A DNA stretch of 64,000 bases, from contig CAVYWJ010000001.1 in assembly GCA_963772315.1 (NCBI GenBank), positions 1 through 64,000 of the forward strand, written 5' to 3'. Source of the stretch: Haliangium sp963772315. Its GTDB lineage: Bacteria; Myxococcota_A; Polyangia; Haliangiales; Haliangiaceae. The translations under genes were made by a program, and so were the position numbers. Positions 10,795-23,518 of this stretch are shown here, one piece after another. Positions within the stretch are counted from its first letter, which is position 1. The number at the start of each line of letters is the position of its first letter. The notes beneath the pieces were generated by a model, which worked only from the letters and a program-made list of their open reading frames with translations, made no database searches and had not been told where the DNA came from.

Positions 10795-12362
10795 GCGACA
10801 CCTCCATCTGGCTGGCCAGGAGCTCCGCGGCGCTGCGTGCGAATCTTGGACGACTGTCCGGCTCGCGAACAGGGAGCAGCACCTCGGGCAGCGGCTCGAA
10901 GTCGAGCGCCTTGGCCAGGATCGATTTCACTCCTTGGTAGCTGTAGGTGCCGAAGAACCGCGCGCGACGGCTCGCTGCCTCGGCCCGAGAGCTGGGGAAG
11001 CCCTCGAGATGGGTCACGATGCACTGCACCTTGCGCAGCTGGCTCAGGACGTCGTCGGACTCGAAGATTTCGTCCACCAGTCCGGCAGTCTCGGGGCCGA
11101 TGCGCGCTGCTCGGTCTCTCCAGTATTCGCAGCTGCGATGGCGCATGTCGCGGCGATGCTCGGGCAGGTGTGATTCGATCGTGCTCCGCTTGCCTCGAAA
11201 GCCCCGCGCGTGGGTGGCGATGCGCACGTCGTCGCCGAAGATGGCCACGGTCGCCGGCGTCGCCTGCACCCACACGTGCTGGCCCACCCAGCGCCACGGC
11301 ACCGAGTACAGCTTGCCCTCGAAGCAGATGTGCGTGTCCTGGTGGACCTTGGCTCGCTGCCACAGCGTTTGCTCGTACGGTCGGTCCGGTAACGGGCGCA
11401 GCGTGGCTTGCTCCTCCTGCTGAAACATCGCCAGTGGCTGCTCGCCCGTTGTCCCGTGCGTGCGTGTGCCCGCGACCTCCAGGCACCAGCGATGGAGCGC
11501 CGTGTTGACCGCGGTGATGTCCTCGCCGTGCCGACCCGCCAGCGCGTTCCGCTTGACGTACTTGACCGCCGACTCGACCTTGCCCTTCTTGCGCGGTGCA
11601 TACGGTGGCGTGGGATCCACCTTGCAGCCATAGTGGCGCGCGAGCCTCGCGGTAGCTGCGATGCAGCTCGCTGTCGCCATCCACCGCGAACGCTGCGCGG
11701 ATCACGGCCGCCTTCAGGTTGTCCGGCACCAGCGTCTGCACCACACCACCGAACGCCTCGAACGCCCGGCGGTGCAGTTGCAGCCACGTCGTTGCCTTCT
11801 GGTCGAACACCACCTCGGCGAACAGGTGTCGGCTGTAGCCGAGCACCATCACGAACACCCACGCGTGCCGCAGCACGTGCGTATCGGGGCACAGCAGGCG
11901 GCCCGTGTAGCCGAAATCCACCTGCGCGACCTCGCCGGGGCCGGTCTCCACCGGGATCGCCACATCCGCGGCTCGCACGCCTCGTTGGCGCGCCAGGCGA
12001 CGACACAACCGCTTCACTGCCCAGTAGCTGCCCTGGAACGCTCCTTCCTCTTGCCTCAGCCGGTCGTAAATCGGACGCGCTGTCATCCCCTGCTTCCACA
12101 GCGCCTTCACCTGCTCCCGCCAGGCCTCGATCGAGGACGTCTCGTGAGCTGCCTGTGCGGGTGGCGGGCGCTTTGCCTGCACGGCGGCCTTGAGCGCGTC
12201 CAGCGGCGGCAGGGGCGACGCCGGCCCCTGCAACAGCCCTGCCGCCTCCAGGGCCAGCCTGTAGCTCCGCTCCGTGTTGGGGCTCATCTGCAGCAGCCGC
12301 GCGACCTCGCGCGCTCCCGTACCGAGCCTGTGAAGTCGAACGAACTCCTGGAGCCGATGCAT
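10781..12362 (-). pseudogene. istA: IS21 transposase IstA with one frameshift
   Basis: The first half runs from the ATG at 12362 (GGAGA at a suitable distance) through the helix-turn-helix (GAREVARLLQMSPNTERSY), AQVDFGYTG and LVPDNLKAAV. At about 11645 the frame shifts; the second half then continues with LARHYGCK, KKGKVESAVKYV (the catalytic Glu) and the C-terminal barrel down to 10781. One extra C in GCCTC at 11644-11648 explains the shift. With that base removed all DDE residues are present. It may be a recent mutation, a sequencing error or, less likely, programmed frameshifting. Confidence 0.85.
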
Positions 12363-12543
12363 CTGAATTCTCCGATTGGCCATCGGGGGCGGATTGAACC
12401 AGCCCGCCCCCACAGATCCGCCCCGGCCGCATCACCATGCCCAGAGCGATCACTTTGGCCGCCCCCGGCACGATCACTTTGGCCGCCCCGGCCGCGATCA
12501 CTTTGGCCGCCCCCGGCGCGATCACATAGCCCGCCCCCTCACA

Positions 12544-12734
12544 CCTCCGGCACCGGCGACACGTACCTGCGCCTGTTCAACCCCAGCGGCGTGCAGGTCG
12601 CCTCGAACGACGATAGCTGCGGCCGGCTCTCGTTCGCCAGCCACGCCGCCACCGCGAGCGGCACTTACCAGATCCGCGCCGGCTGCTACAGCAGCAACAG
12701 CTGCAGCGGCACGGTGGCCTACACGATCCGGTGA
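12544..12734 (+). pseudogene. Secreted beta-sandwich protein, 3' part
   Basis: Continuation of the gene at 9690-9873 after the IS21-like insertion: GTGDTYLRLFNPSG, then NDDSCGRLSF and SCSGTVAYTIR with the stop at 12732-12734. Paired cysteines and a repeated Gly-Thr-Tyr pattern suit an exported, disulfide-bonded domain. It cannot be expressed as a whole in this arrangement. Confidence 0.6.
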
Positions 12735-12874
12735 TCGACCGGCCGGCCGGCGGCCGGCCTCCCGGGGCACGCCCGAGCCAGGCTACGCCGGCAGCGACCA
12801 GCCCGGAGCTGCGGTCAGCAGCTCGCGCAGCCTGCCCTGCCCGCGGGCGCGAGGCACGACGCGTAATTGCGGAA

Positions 12875-13085
12875 ACTCGATCGCGGCGTATCAGACCGCC
12901 TCGCGATCGTAGAAGCGCAGGAGCCCACCGAGGCGCTCCCGGCAATACGATCGGTCCCGGCTGGTTGAGGTTGGCGGGCGGCAAGATGAGCTGGCCGCCC
13001 AGGCCCTGGTCCGCAACCCCGGAGATCGCGCCAAAGCCTCATGATTCAGGTGCTTGGCCGTTTGCCGAACAAGGTGCTCGCGGGG
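12875..13085 (-). pseudogene. 3' remnant of integrase-type transposase, remnant R3
   Basis: On the minus strand it reads AKHLNHEALA, then GGQLILPPANLNQPGPIV, then a shifted tail that ends as ..LLRFYDREA. The outer 30 bp (AACTCGATCGCGGCGT..) match the ends of R1 and R6. It has the same segment order as R2 in the opposite orientation. Confidence 0.65.
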
Positions 13086-13159
13086 AGCCGATGGCGACTT
13101 ACAACCTTCAGCAATCACTCGAGATTTCTATCGATCGAGTTTCCGGACATACGGGGTGC

Positions 13160-13400
13160 CGTTTGTGCCATGCGCAGTCCGCGCGTCGATGCCGCGCACG
13201 CCGGCGCTCGGCCGAGCCACAGCTCCGCTACCGGTCACCCACTTGCGGGTCGGCACGAACCAGCGGCGACACTCCGACCATGGGCGCTTCTTCTGCACGC
13301 CCTGACGATCGCCGGCCCGACGCCTGGGTCGTACCTGCTCATGCCCACGTCCCACCGTGGGTCATTTTTGGCGAGCAGACCCGGGTGGCAATACGCCGCG
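13160..13400 (-). mobile_element. Relic of the 5' end of an IS21/ParB-type element
   Basis: About 220 bp here match the right end of the element at 42458-46400 (its 46145-46385), with scattered substitutions. They include the start of the Cys-rich ORF (MQKKRPWSECRRWFVP; the second Cys pair is lost) and the terminal GGGTCATTTTTGGCGAGCAG. The outermost 20 bp and all other genes of the element are gone. Confidence 0.7.
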
Positions 13401-13532
13401 AGGCGCTGTCGCTTTTGGGTGGTCGCCGTGATCCGTTTCCCGGCCCGTGCAACTGCCCAGGTCGAGATGGTGCTGCACGGATGACCGCGCAGGCACCATC
13501 CAGGGCAGAAAACCCAGAAAAGGGGTCTATCC

Positions 13533-15080
13533 GTGAACCGCACCCGTTTCTTCATGAGCATCTTGCTGAGCTGTGCATTCCTCGTCGGCTGCGTCATCGC
13601 CGATCAGCCGCACGAAACAGACGTCGTCGCAACGGTGGAGTCCGACCTCTATGGCGGCGGCAGCATCGCCGCCCTGTGGAACACCAACAACGTTCCGGTT
13701 TGCTTCAGAAATGCCGGGACCGCCGCGCTACGCCAGCGCCTGCGAGACATTCTGGAAGACACCTGGTCGCGCGTTACACCGATTCGATTCACGGGCTTCG
13801 CAGACTGCACGAGCACCAATCCAAGCGCGTTGCCAAACACCATCGCCGTGGGCTTCGCTCCCGGCGCGGGCAGTTCGGTGGTCGGTCGCTCGGACAACGA
13901 CTGGACCTCGATGGAACTGACCTCGAATGGCTCGGGTCAAGAATACCGTTACCAAGTCATGCACGAGTTCGGCCACGCGCTCGGCTTTCACCACGACCAA
14001 ACGCGTCCGGACAACTGGTCTGGTACGAACCCCGTCTACTGCGATGAGTTCAACCCGGGTGAGGTTGGCGGCTTTAGCGGCGGCATCTCCTACTCGGGCG
14101 CCGACAACGTCTCGATCATGAGCTACTGCGCAGGTTGGGCGACGGCCATGAGCCCACGCGACGTGGTCGGAGCGCGCGCGGCATACTCGTCTTCCAAGTC
14201 GTTCAGCTGCCAGGACCTGAGCGACATTTACGGCATCGCCCAGAACGTGACCTGGGGTTTTGCGCCGTCCTCGGTCCAGACGCAATGGCTCTCGAAGTCA
14301 TGCACCACGCATCCCTCTTCCTTGAATGCTTGTCAGAAGGCCAGCGATCTCTATGGTATCGACCACGGTGTAACCTGGGGATTCGCCCCAGCTCACGTGC
14401 GGACTTGGTGGGACTCGAACTCCTGCACCACCAAGCCTCGCTCGTCAGTCGGACTCTGCCAGCGTGCAAGCGATACGTACGGCATCACGCAGAACCAGAC
14501 GTGGGGCACCGCGCCCGCGGATGTACGGAGCTGGTGGGACAGCAACAGCTGCACCATGAGCCCGCGCAATCAGGATGCGTGCCAGCGGCTGAGCGACCAG
14601 TACGGCATCCGTCCCGGTGACAATGGCTGGGCGCCCACGGACGTGAGCACGTGGTGGAATGGGCATAGCTGCGAGACGTCTCCAGTCGTGGCCGACCGCT
14701 GCCAGCTACTCGCCGACCTGTACGGAACGGACGAAGGTGTCACCTGGGGTGCCGCGCCGAATGCCGCGCGCGCGTGGTGGACGGCCAACAGCTGCAACAA
14801 GCACCCCGTGTCGAGCAATTCGTGCCAGCGTGCAAGCGACCTCTTCGCGATCGTGCACACCGTGAGCTGGGGCTTTGCTCCGGCAGAGGTCCAATCGTTC
14901 TGGGACAGCTCTGGCTGCACCGCCAAGCCAACGTTCAAGGACATGTGCCAGGTAATCAGCGATCGCTTCGGGCTCGTCCACGGTGTCACCTGGGGCGCGG
15001 CGCCTGCGGACGTAAGGAGCTGGTGGGATGCCAATAGCTGCGCCGCGCGCCCGATCGATGCTGCCCCGATCCCGGGCTGA
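13533..15080 (+). CDS. Secreted metzincin metalloprotease with seven C-terminal repeats
   Basis: 515 residues from a GTG start preceded by AAAGGGG. The signal peptide resembles a lipoprotein leader (SILLSCAFLVGC). The protease domain (about 40-225) has the zinc site HEFGHALGFHHDQ (about 144-156) and a Met-turn SIMSYCAGW, marking an astacin/matrixin-like zinc endopeptidase. From about residue 228, seven repeats of 40-43 residues follow, each beginning CQxxSDxYGI, containing TWGxAPxxVxxWW and closing with SCxxxP. Each unit has two Cys and a Trp-rich core. The repeats may bind a substrate or cell-wall glycan. Probably secreted or surface-bound; the target is unknown. Confidence 0.8.
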   Translation: MNRTRFFMSILLSCAFLVGCVIADQPHETDVVATVESDLYGGGSIAALWNTNNVPVCFRNAGTAALRQRLRDILEDTWSRVTPIRFTGFADCTSTNPSALPNTIAVGFAPGAGSSVVGRSDNDWTSMELTSNGSGQEYRYQVMHEFGHALGFHHDQTRPDNWSGTNPVYCDEFNPGEVGGFSGGISYSGADNVSIMSYCAGWATAMSPRDVVGARAAYSSSKSFSCQDLSDIYGIAQNVTWGFAPSSVQTQWLSKSCTTHPSSLNACQKASDLYGIDHGVTWGFAPAHVRTWWDSNSCTTKPRSSVGLCQRASDTYGITQNQTWGTAPADVRSWWDSNSCTMSPRNQDACQRLSDQYGIRPGDNGWAPTDVSTWWNGHSCETSPVVADRCQLLADLYGTDEGVTWGAAPNAARAWWTANSCNKHPVSSNSCQRASDLFAIVHTVSWGFAPAEVQSFWDSSGCTAKPTFKDMCQVISDRFGLVHGVTWGAAPADVRSWWDANSCAARPIDAAPIPG

Positions 15081-15124
15081 GTACGAGAACCGCACCGGAG
15101 CTGGCGCGCACGATGCGGACACGA

Positions 15125-15250
15125 GTCAGACTCTCACCGAGGAGCACGAGCTTGCTGAGGCACTCGCTCTTGATGGAACGGACGAAGCGCTCGGTGTAGG
15201 CGTTGAGGTTGGGACTGCTGGGCGGCAGGCGGATAGGGGTGACGCCGGCC
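15125..15250 (-). pseudogene. Remnant R4 of the integrase-type transposase
   Basis: The minus strand reads VTPIRLPPSSPNLNAY, TERFVRSIKSECLSKL and VLLG without a shift, corresponding to the segment around the third catalytic residue. It lies directly behind the metalloprotease gene and is cut on both sides. Confidence 0.7.
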
Positions 15251-15676
15251 GAGGAGAGGAGGGCCCGGCAAGGAACCGGGATGCGGGGGTCAGGGAGCCG
15301 AAAACGATTTGCCCCGGCAGGAAGGCCAGCGGAGGCGTTCGCTGGACATCCTGCCTGGGCGCGGGGGAGCGCAGGTCGTGCCGCGCCTCGACGGACAGAG
15401 GAGTGGAGTCAGTCAGAGGTCAAACGGTTGCCGGCGCTTCGGTCTCGGGGTCGGCCTCGGGGTCGGTGGACGCATCGGACGGGAGGTCGGATCCGGGACG
15501 CTGGGGGGCGGGAACGCAGGAGGCTGAGCTTGAACTCGGTGGCGATCGCGGGCTGGCCGAGGTGGCGGGCGGCGACGCCGGCGCGCCGGCGCTCGGAGAG
15601 CCGCAGCCGCAGCGTCGCCGGAAGCGGTAGCGGCCGCTCCCCCGTACACGTCGTATGGGACGTGCATGCGCAGGAA
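15251..15676. other. Non-coding stretch between R4 and MRJP fragment
   Basis: GC-rich sequence with a short imperfect run of GGTCGGC/GGTCTCGG units around 15440-15480. No frame has protein-like character that I can identify. Confidence 0.4.
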
Positions 15677-16542
15677 TCAGTCCGCGATGCGGATTTTGAA
15701 CAGGCGGAACGGCGGCTCGAGGCGCGAGGTGCCGCCCTGGAACATGGGCATGCGGTTGGCCTGGGCCGCGGGCACGTAGAGGTGACCGTCGGGCCCCACG
15801 GCGCAGCCGTCGGGCCAGGCCAGGCGCGGATCGCGGGCCACGACCTCGGTGGTGTGATCCGGCCGCAGGCGCACGATCGAGCTGTCGCCGACCACGCCGA
15901 GGTACAGATTGCCCTGCGGATCGCCGCACAGGCCGCCGATGGGCGGTGTGTCGTGGAACAGCTCCACGCGGCTGGCGAGCTCGTCTTCGGACAGGGTGGC
16001 GTCGCGCAAGTGACGGGTCTCGATGCGAAAGAGCGGGCCGGAGAGCGGCTGGAAATAGAGCCACGTGCCGGCGGGATCGAGCTCGAGCTGGTCGGCGTGG
16101 ATGCGCACGACCTCGCCCGCGAGATTGCGCAGCTCCTTGCCTTCTGGCCGCGGCACGACGCCGGGATGGGCCTTGGTGGAGGGATGCGAGGCGAGCAGCC
16201 GGCGCGCTCTGCCGGTCTGGCGATCGATCGCGATCAGGGCGCCCGTGCCCGACTCGGTGGCGTAGATGTACGCGTCGTCCACGCGCACGTCGTTGAGATA
16301 GCTGTTGGCCGGCGCGATGGCGCGATCGAGGCGATGGACGCGGACCACGCGGTCGGTGGCGAGATCGATCTCGACGATCTTGGGGCCGCCTTCCACGGCC
16401 GGGCCAAACGCCGGTGCGCCGGTGTCGGCAATCCAGAGATGGTTGGCGCGGTCCACGAACACGCTGTTCACGCTGACGAGCGCGCCGGCCGCGGGCGCGC
16501 CGGGCTTCCAGTCGTGCCAGGTCCCGCCAGGGAATGGCCGGA
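15677..16542 (-). pseudogene. Major royal jelly/Yellow-like beta-propeller protein, N-terminally truncated
   Basis: About 288 codons. Motifs typical of the MRJP/Yellow family: GGTWHDWKPG, NSVFVDRANHLWIADTG, YLNDVRVDDAYIYATESG, PPIGGLCGDPQGNLYLG and WPDGCAVGPDGHLYV, forming a propeller. Bacterial members are secreted proteins, some related to SMP-30-like lactonases. The signal peptide and first blade are missing: at 16543 the sequence switches to an alcohol-dehydrogenase fragment in another frame. The open frame upstream of the junction is not part of this protein. Confidence 0.65.
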
Positions 16543-17220
<678 letters not shown>

Positions 17221-17280
17221 GCCCGATGCGCGTCAGCAAGCGCTGCAGGACGCGCTGCTGTGCAGCCCGCGCGTGCGGCC

Positions 17281-20133
<2,853 letters not shown>

Positions 20134-20177
20134 GGTTACCATGTCCTTGTTCAATGTGTCGTTGTCGGTGCCGGGTT

Positions 20178-22133
20178 TCATTCACGGTTACGCACCTGGC
20201 CGTCGTCGTCGACGATGTGGAACTCGACGCGGCGGTTCTTGGAGCGGCCGGCCGGGGTGGCGTTGGGCTCCTTGGGCTTGGTCTCGCCAAAGCCCTGGGC
20301 CTCGAGGCGGTCGGCGGCCACGCCCTGCTTGACCAGGAACGCGACCACGGCCTCGGCCCGGCGCTGCGACAGCTCCATGTTGTAGTTGTCGTCGCCGCGA
20401 TCGTCGGTGTGGCCCTCGACGCGCACCCGGATGGTGGTATGCGCGGCCAGCACCTTGGCCGCGTTGCGCAGCAGCGGGAAGGAGCGCGGCAGGATGCGGC
20501 CATCGTTCGAGGCGAAGTAGACGTTGTCGAGGAGATCGATCCGGCCCTCGTTCAGGCGCACGGACTGCTCATCGACGCAACCCTGCTTCTTGGGATCGCC
20601 GGCCTGATCCGGGCAGTTGTCCAGGCGGTCGACCACGGTGTCGTTGTCGCGGTCGGTGTCGGGGCAGCCGCGGCCGGCCGCGGGGCCGGGCTCGTTCGGG
20701 CAGCGATCGGTGCTGTCGGCCACGCCGTCCTTGTCGTTGTCGTCGTCGGCGCAGCCGTCGGTGTCCTCGAAGCTATCGACGTCCTCGGCCACGTCCGGAC
20801 ACTTGTCCTCGTCATCGTCCAGGCCGTCGCCGTCGCGATCGGGCTTCTGGTCCGGACAGCCGTCCGTGTCCTGGTAGGCGTTGGCGGTCTCGGCCTCGAC
20901 CGGGCACGCGTCGCTCTCGTCGGCGATGCCGTCCTTGTCGTTGTCGTCATCGGGCACGCCGTCGCCGTCCTCGAAGCCATCCTTGTCCTCGGGATTGTTG
21001 GGAGCGCCGTCATCGGCGTCGGCGATGCCGTCCTTGTCGTTGTCGAGATCCGGGCAGCCGTTCTCGTCCTCGAATTCGTCGCGGTCCTCGGCCTCGAGCG
21101 GGCAGGCGTCGTCCGCATCGGGAATGCCGTCACGATCGCTGTCGGCGGCGCGCTCCGGGCTCCAGCGCACGCCCAGCACCCCGCGCCAGTCCGGGGTGCC
21201 GAAGCCCTCGCGCACGCCCAGGCCGCCGGCGAGCACGGCGACCACGGGTCCGGCGACGCGATAGCTGGCGCCGGCGCGCAGCTCGGCGTGGTTCTGGTTG
21301 TGCGCGTCGAAGGGCGACGCCGCGGACGTGGCGCCCGACAGGGTCGCGTCGAGCTCGAGCGGCGGCCCGCCGTTCTCGGACAGTCGGTAGCCAAGGCCCA
21401 GGCGCACGAACAGCTCGTCCTCGACCACCAGGTCGATGAGCTGGGTGTCCTCGCGCACCAGGTAGCCCAGGCCCGAGGACAGACGCAGCGCGCCGAAAGC
21501 ACGCGAGGCCAGCAGCTCGGGCGTCACGGCCAGGCCGGGCTCGTTGCCGAAGGCGTCGCCGGTGCCGGTGGGCAGCGTGACGGTGGCCATCAGGGCCAGG
21601 TGCACGCCGGCCAGGTCGAGCAGATGCAGCTTGGGCAGCACCCGGATGTCGCCAAGGCCCACGTCCGTGGGCTCGGCCAGCATGAAGCCGGGTATCGATT
21701 CACCGGTTTGAGACAGCACCAGGGGCAGCTCCAGGCCGAGCTGCACCCGGTCCCACAGGCCCACGCTGGCGAGCAAGCTCGCCGATAGACGGCGCGAGAC
21801 CACGGAGCCGACCCGCTCGCGCTCGCCGTCCACCTCCTCATAGGCGACCAGGGGATCGTCGGCGAAGTCCAGCCACAGGGCCAGATCCCAGTCGAGGTGG
21901 CGGGGCGTCGCGGCCCATTCGACGTCGAGCACGCCGTCGCGATCCGCGGCCAGGCGGAAGCGGTCGAGCGGGATATCGGCGCTCATTTCCTGCGCCTGCG
22001 CCTGCGCCGTGCCGGCGACCAGGGCCGCGCACGTGCCCAGAACCATGCCGGCACCGGTCAGGGCCGGCCGGCGCCGCCCGACGCGCGATGCGCCGGGATG
22101 GGCAGTTTTACTCGTTGGCTCATGCAAAGACAT
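20178..22133 (-). CDS. OmpA family outer-membrane protein with thrombospondin-type-3 repeats
   Basis: 651 residues. The signal peptide ends in ..GTAQAQAQ. A beta-barrel-like region (about 50-330) is followed by Asp-rich TSP3 repeats (DRDGIPDADDACP and four further units, about 335-500). The OmpA peptidoglycan-binding domain follows, with VRVEGHTDDRGDDNYN, LSQRRAEAVVAFL and NRRVEFHI. It anchors the outer membrane to the cell wall and probably displays the calcium-binding segment. The start at 22133 follows GGAGGAACA. It is first in an operon with the MYXO-CTERM protein. Confidence 0.9.
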   Translation of the reverse strand: MSLHEPTSKTAHPGASRVGRRRPALTGAGMVLGTCAALVAGTAQAQAQEMSADIPLDRFRLAADRDGVLDVEWAATPRHLDWDLALWLDFADDPLVAYEEVDGERERVGSVVSRRLSASLLASVGLWDRVQLGLELPLVLSQTGESIPGFMLAEPTDVGLGDIRVLPKLHLLDLAGVHLALMATVTLPTGTGDAFGNEPGLAVTPELLASRAFGALRLSSGLGYLVREDTQLIDLVVEDELFVRLGLGYRLSENGGPPLELDATLSGATSAASPFDAHNQNHAELRAGASYRVAGPVVAVLAGGLGVREGFGTPDWRGVLGVRWSPERAADSDRDGIPDADDACPLEAEDRDEFEDENGCPDLDNDKDGIADADDGAPNNPEDKDGFEDGDGVPDDDNDKDGIADESDACPVEAETANAYQDTDGCPDQKPDRDGDGLDDDEDKCPDVAEDVDSFEDTDGCADDDNDKDGVADSTDRCPNEPGPAAGRGCPDTDRDNDTVVDRLDNCPDQAGDPKKQGCVDEQSVRLNEGRIDLLDNVYFASNDGRILPRSFPLLRNAAKVLAAHTTIRVRVEGHTDDRGDDNYNMELSQRRAEAVVAFLVKQGVAADRLEAQGFGETKPKEPNATPAGRSKNRRVEFHIVDDDGQVRNRE

Positions 22134-22394
22134 TGTTCCTCCAGGGACGTTGTTGGATCAGAGAGGTGCGAGCGCGGCCATGCGACCAGAGACGGACGTG
22201 AACGCTGTGGCGGCGCCGGCGTGTACGGTTCGCCCCCCGGCAGTGTCTCGACCGTCGATTCGGATGATGGGACCAGCGACTTTTTTGGCCAGCCGGTCAC
22301 TGGGAGGTTGCCGGCGCATGGCCCGGCGCGTCAACGCAGATGCGTCGGGGTACGACCTCCCGGCATGTGTCGCCGGCGCAGGGTCAACCGCGGC

Positions 22395-22658
22395 TCGAGC
22401 GCGTGCCCCACCCGTTTGCCGTCGAGGATGCCCCGCCACCGTGCTCTCGAACACGTCGAGGTGCGCCTGCATCTCGCGCTGGCCGCGCGCGTCGATCCCC
22501 AGGAACGAGCTCGACCACGCCCGGTCCACGTGGCCGATCACGGCCAGGGCGCCGCCGCCCGGGTTCGCGAGCATGCGCTGCGGCAGCCGGGCGAGACGGT
22601 GCTGCAGCACCCCGTTCGATGGGTCTTGTGTTCGGCAGTTCGGTTCGCCTAACGTCAT
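22395..22658 (-). pseudogene. Fragment of a gingipain/caspase-like (C25-type) hypothetical protein
   Basis: On the minus strand a short stretch reads VLQHRLARLPQRMLANPGGG, then ALAVIGHVDRAWSSSF and DVFESTVAGHP. It resembles the region around the catalytic His-Val block in bacterial caspase-fold proteins. It has no start and decays after about 85 codons. It lies between the OmpA and nicotinamidase genes and is probably residue of a deleted gene. Confidence 0.4.
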
Positions 22659-22690
22659 CCTCTCTTGCGCAGACCGGACTGGAGGATGAC

Positions 22691-23422
22691 ATGACGACTT
22701 CGAATCACCGCGAATCTCTCGAGCTTGCGGCCAGCGGCGTCGTTCCCGCCGGGCCTGGCGGAGGCGCGTCCTGGGCCTTCACAAAAGGTAAGATCACGCC
22801 GACGGGGACGGATGTCCTTCTGGTCATCGATGTGCAGAACAGCTTCATCCCGGGGGGATCGCTGGCGGTGAATGGCGGCGACGAGATCGTCCCGCTCATC
22901 AATCGGCTGGCGGTGGCATTTCCGCACGTGATCCTGGCCCAGGACTGGCACACGCCAGGACACGTGTCGTTCGCCTCGATGCACGAGGGCAAGAAACCCT
23001 TCGAGACGATCGAGCTCGAGTACGGGACCCAGGTCCTGTGGCCGGATCACTGCGTTCAGGGGACACCGGGCGCCGACCTGGCTCCCGGCCTCAGCATCCC
23101 GCACGCCGAGCTGATCATCCGCAAAGGGTATCGCAAGCACTTGGACTCGTACTCGGCCTTTCAGGAGGCCGATCGCAAGACCCAGACCGGGCTCGCCGGC
23201 TACCTGCGCGAGCGTGGCCTCAACCAAGTCTTCATGGTCGGGCTCGCGACCGATTTCTGCGTCGCCTGGTCGGCCCTCGACGCGCGCAAGGCCGGCTTCG
23301 GCGCCTACGTGATCGAAGACGCAACCCGCGGCATCAACGACAACGGCTCGCTGCCCCGGGCGTGGAAGGACATGCAGCGCGCGGGCGTCAAGCGCATCCA
23401 GTCGTCGGACATCGCCATTTGA
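22691..23422 (+). CDS. pncA: Nicotinamidase (PncA-like, isochorismatase fold)
   Basis: 243 residues; the ATG at 22691 follows GGAGGATGAC. The cysteine-hydrolase triad is visible: Asp in VIDVQNSF, Lys in RKGYRKHLDSYSAF and the nucleophile Cys in GLATDFCVAWSALDA. The metal site is QDWHTPGHVSF and the cis-peptide region lies nearby. WPDHCVQGTPGA is typical of PncA. It converts nicotinamide to nicotinate and ammonia. It carries an N-terminal extension of about 40 residues. The next genes encode a molybdenum hydroxylase, so the product may be catabolised rather than used for NAD salvage. Confidence 0.88.
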   Translation: MTTSNHRESLELAASGVVPAGPGGGASWAFTKGKITPTGTDVLLVIDVQNSFIPGGSLAVNGGDEIVPLINRLAVAFPHVILAQDWHTPGHVSFASMHEGKKPFETIELEYGTQVLWPDHCVQGTPGADLAPGLSIPHAELIIRKGYRKHLDSYSAFQEADRKTQTGLAGYLRERGLNQVFMVGLATDFCVAWSALDARKAGFGAYVIEDATRGINDNGSLPRAWKDMQRAGVKRIQSSDIAI

Positions 23423-23450
23423 CCGCCGAAAGGGCCTCGGGCGAAATGAA

Positions 23451-23465
23451 GGGAGCTACGCTCCC
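23451..23465 (+). other. Small hairpin between pncA and the hydroxylase genes
   Basis: GGGAGC-tac-GCTCCC forms a perfect 6-bp stem in the 96-bp gap. There is no T-run behind it, so it is not a standard terminator. It could affect mRNA processing. Confidence 0.3.
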
Positions 23466-23518
23466 GGCTTGCTTCGTGACGGGGACGCCAAGCCCAGCAC
23501 AAGGGAACGAGGTACGAA

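Larger units (their letters stand above)
9874..12543 (-). mobile_element. IS21-like element (2670 bp) with 7-bp target duplication
   Basis: The ends are TGTCAAAGGGCGG on the left and, read inward from the right, TGTGAGGGGGCGG. Each end carries several copies of an 18-bp site: GGGGCGGCCAAACTGATC on the left (three copies to 9995) and its G-variant GGGGCGGCCAAAGTGATC on the right (three copies between about 12440 and 12520). Such repeated internal sites are typical of IS21. It contains istA (frameshifted) and istB on the minus strand, and interrupts a secreted-protein gene. Confidence 0.92.

Noticed and set aside
12735..12780. Terminator behind the secreted-protein fragment
   Set aside because: The CCGGCCGG-type palindromes are there, but no T-run; too common in GC-rich DNA.
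14205..15065. Regular 120-130 bp periodicity as a DNA repeat array
   Set aside because: It is the coding of the seven protein repeats; third positions vary.
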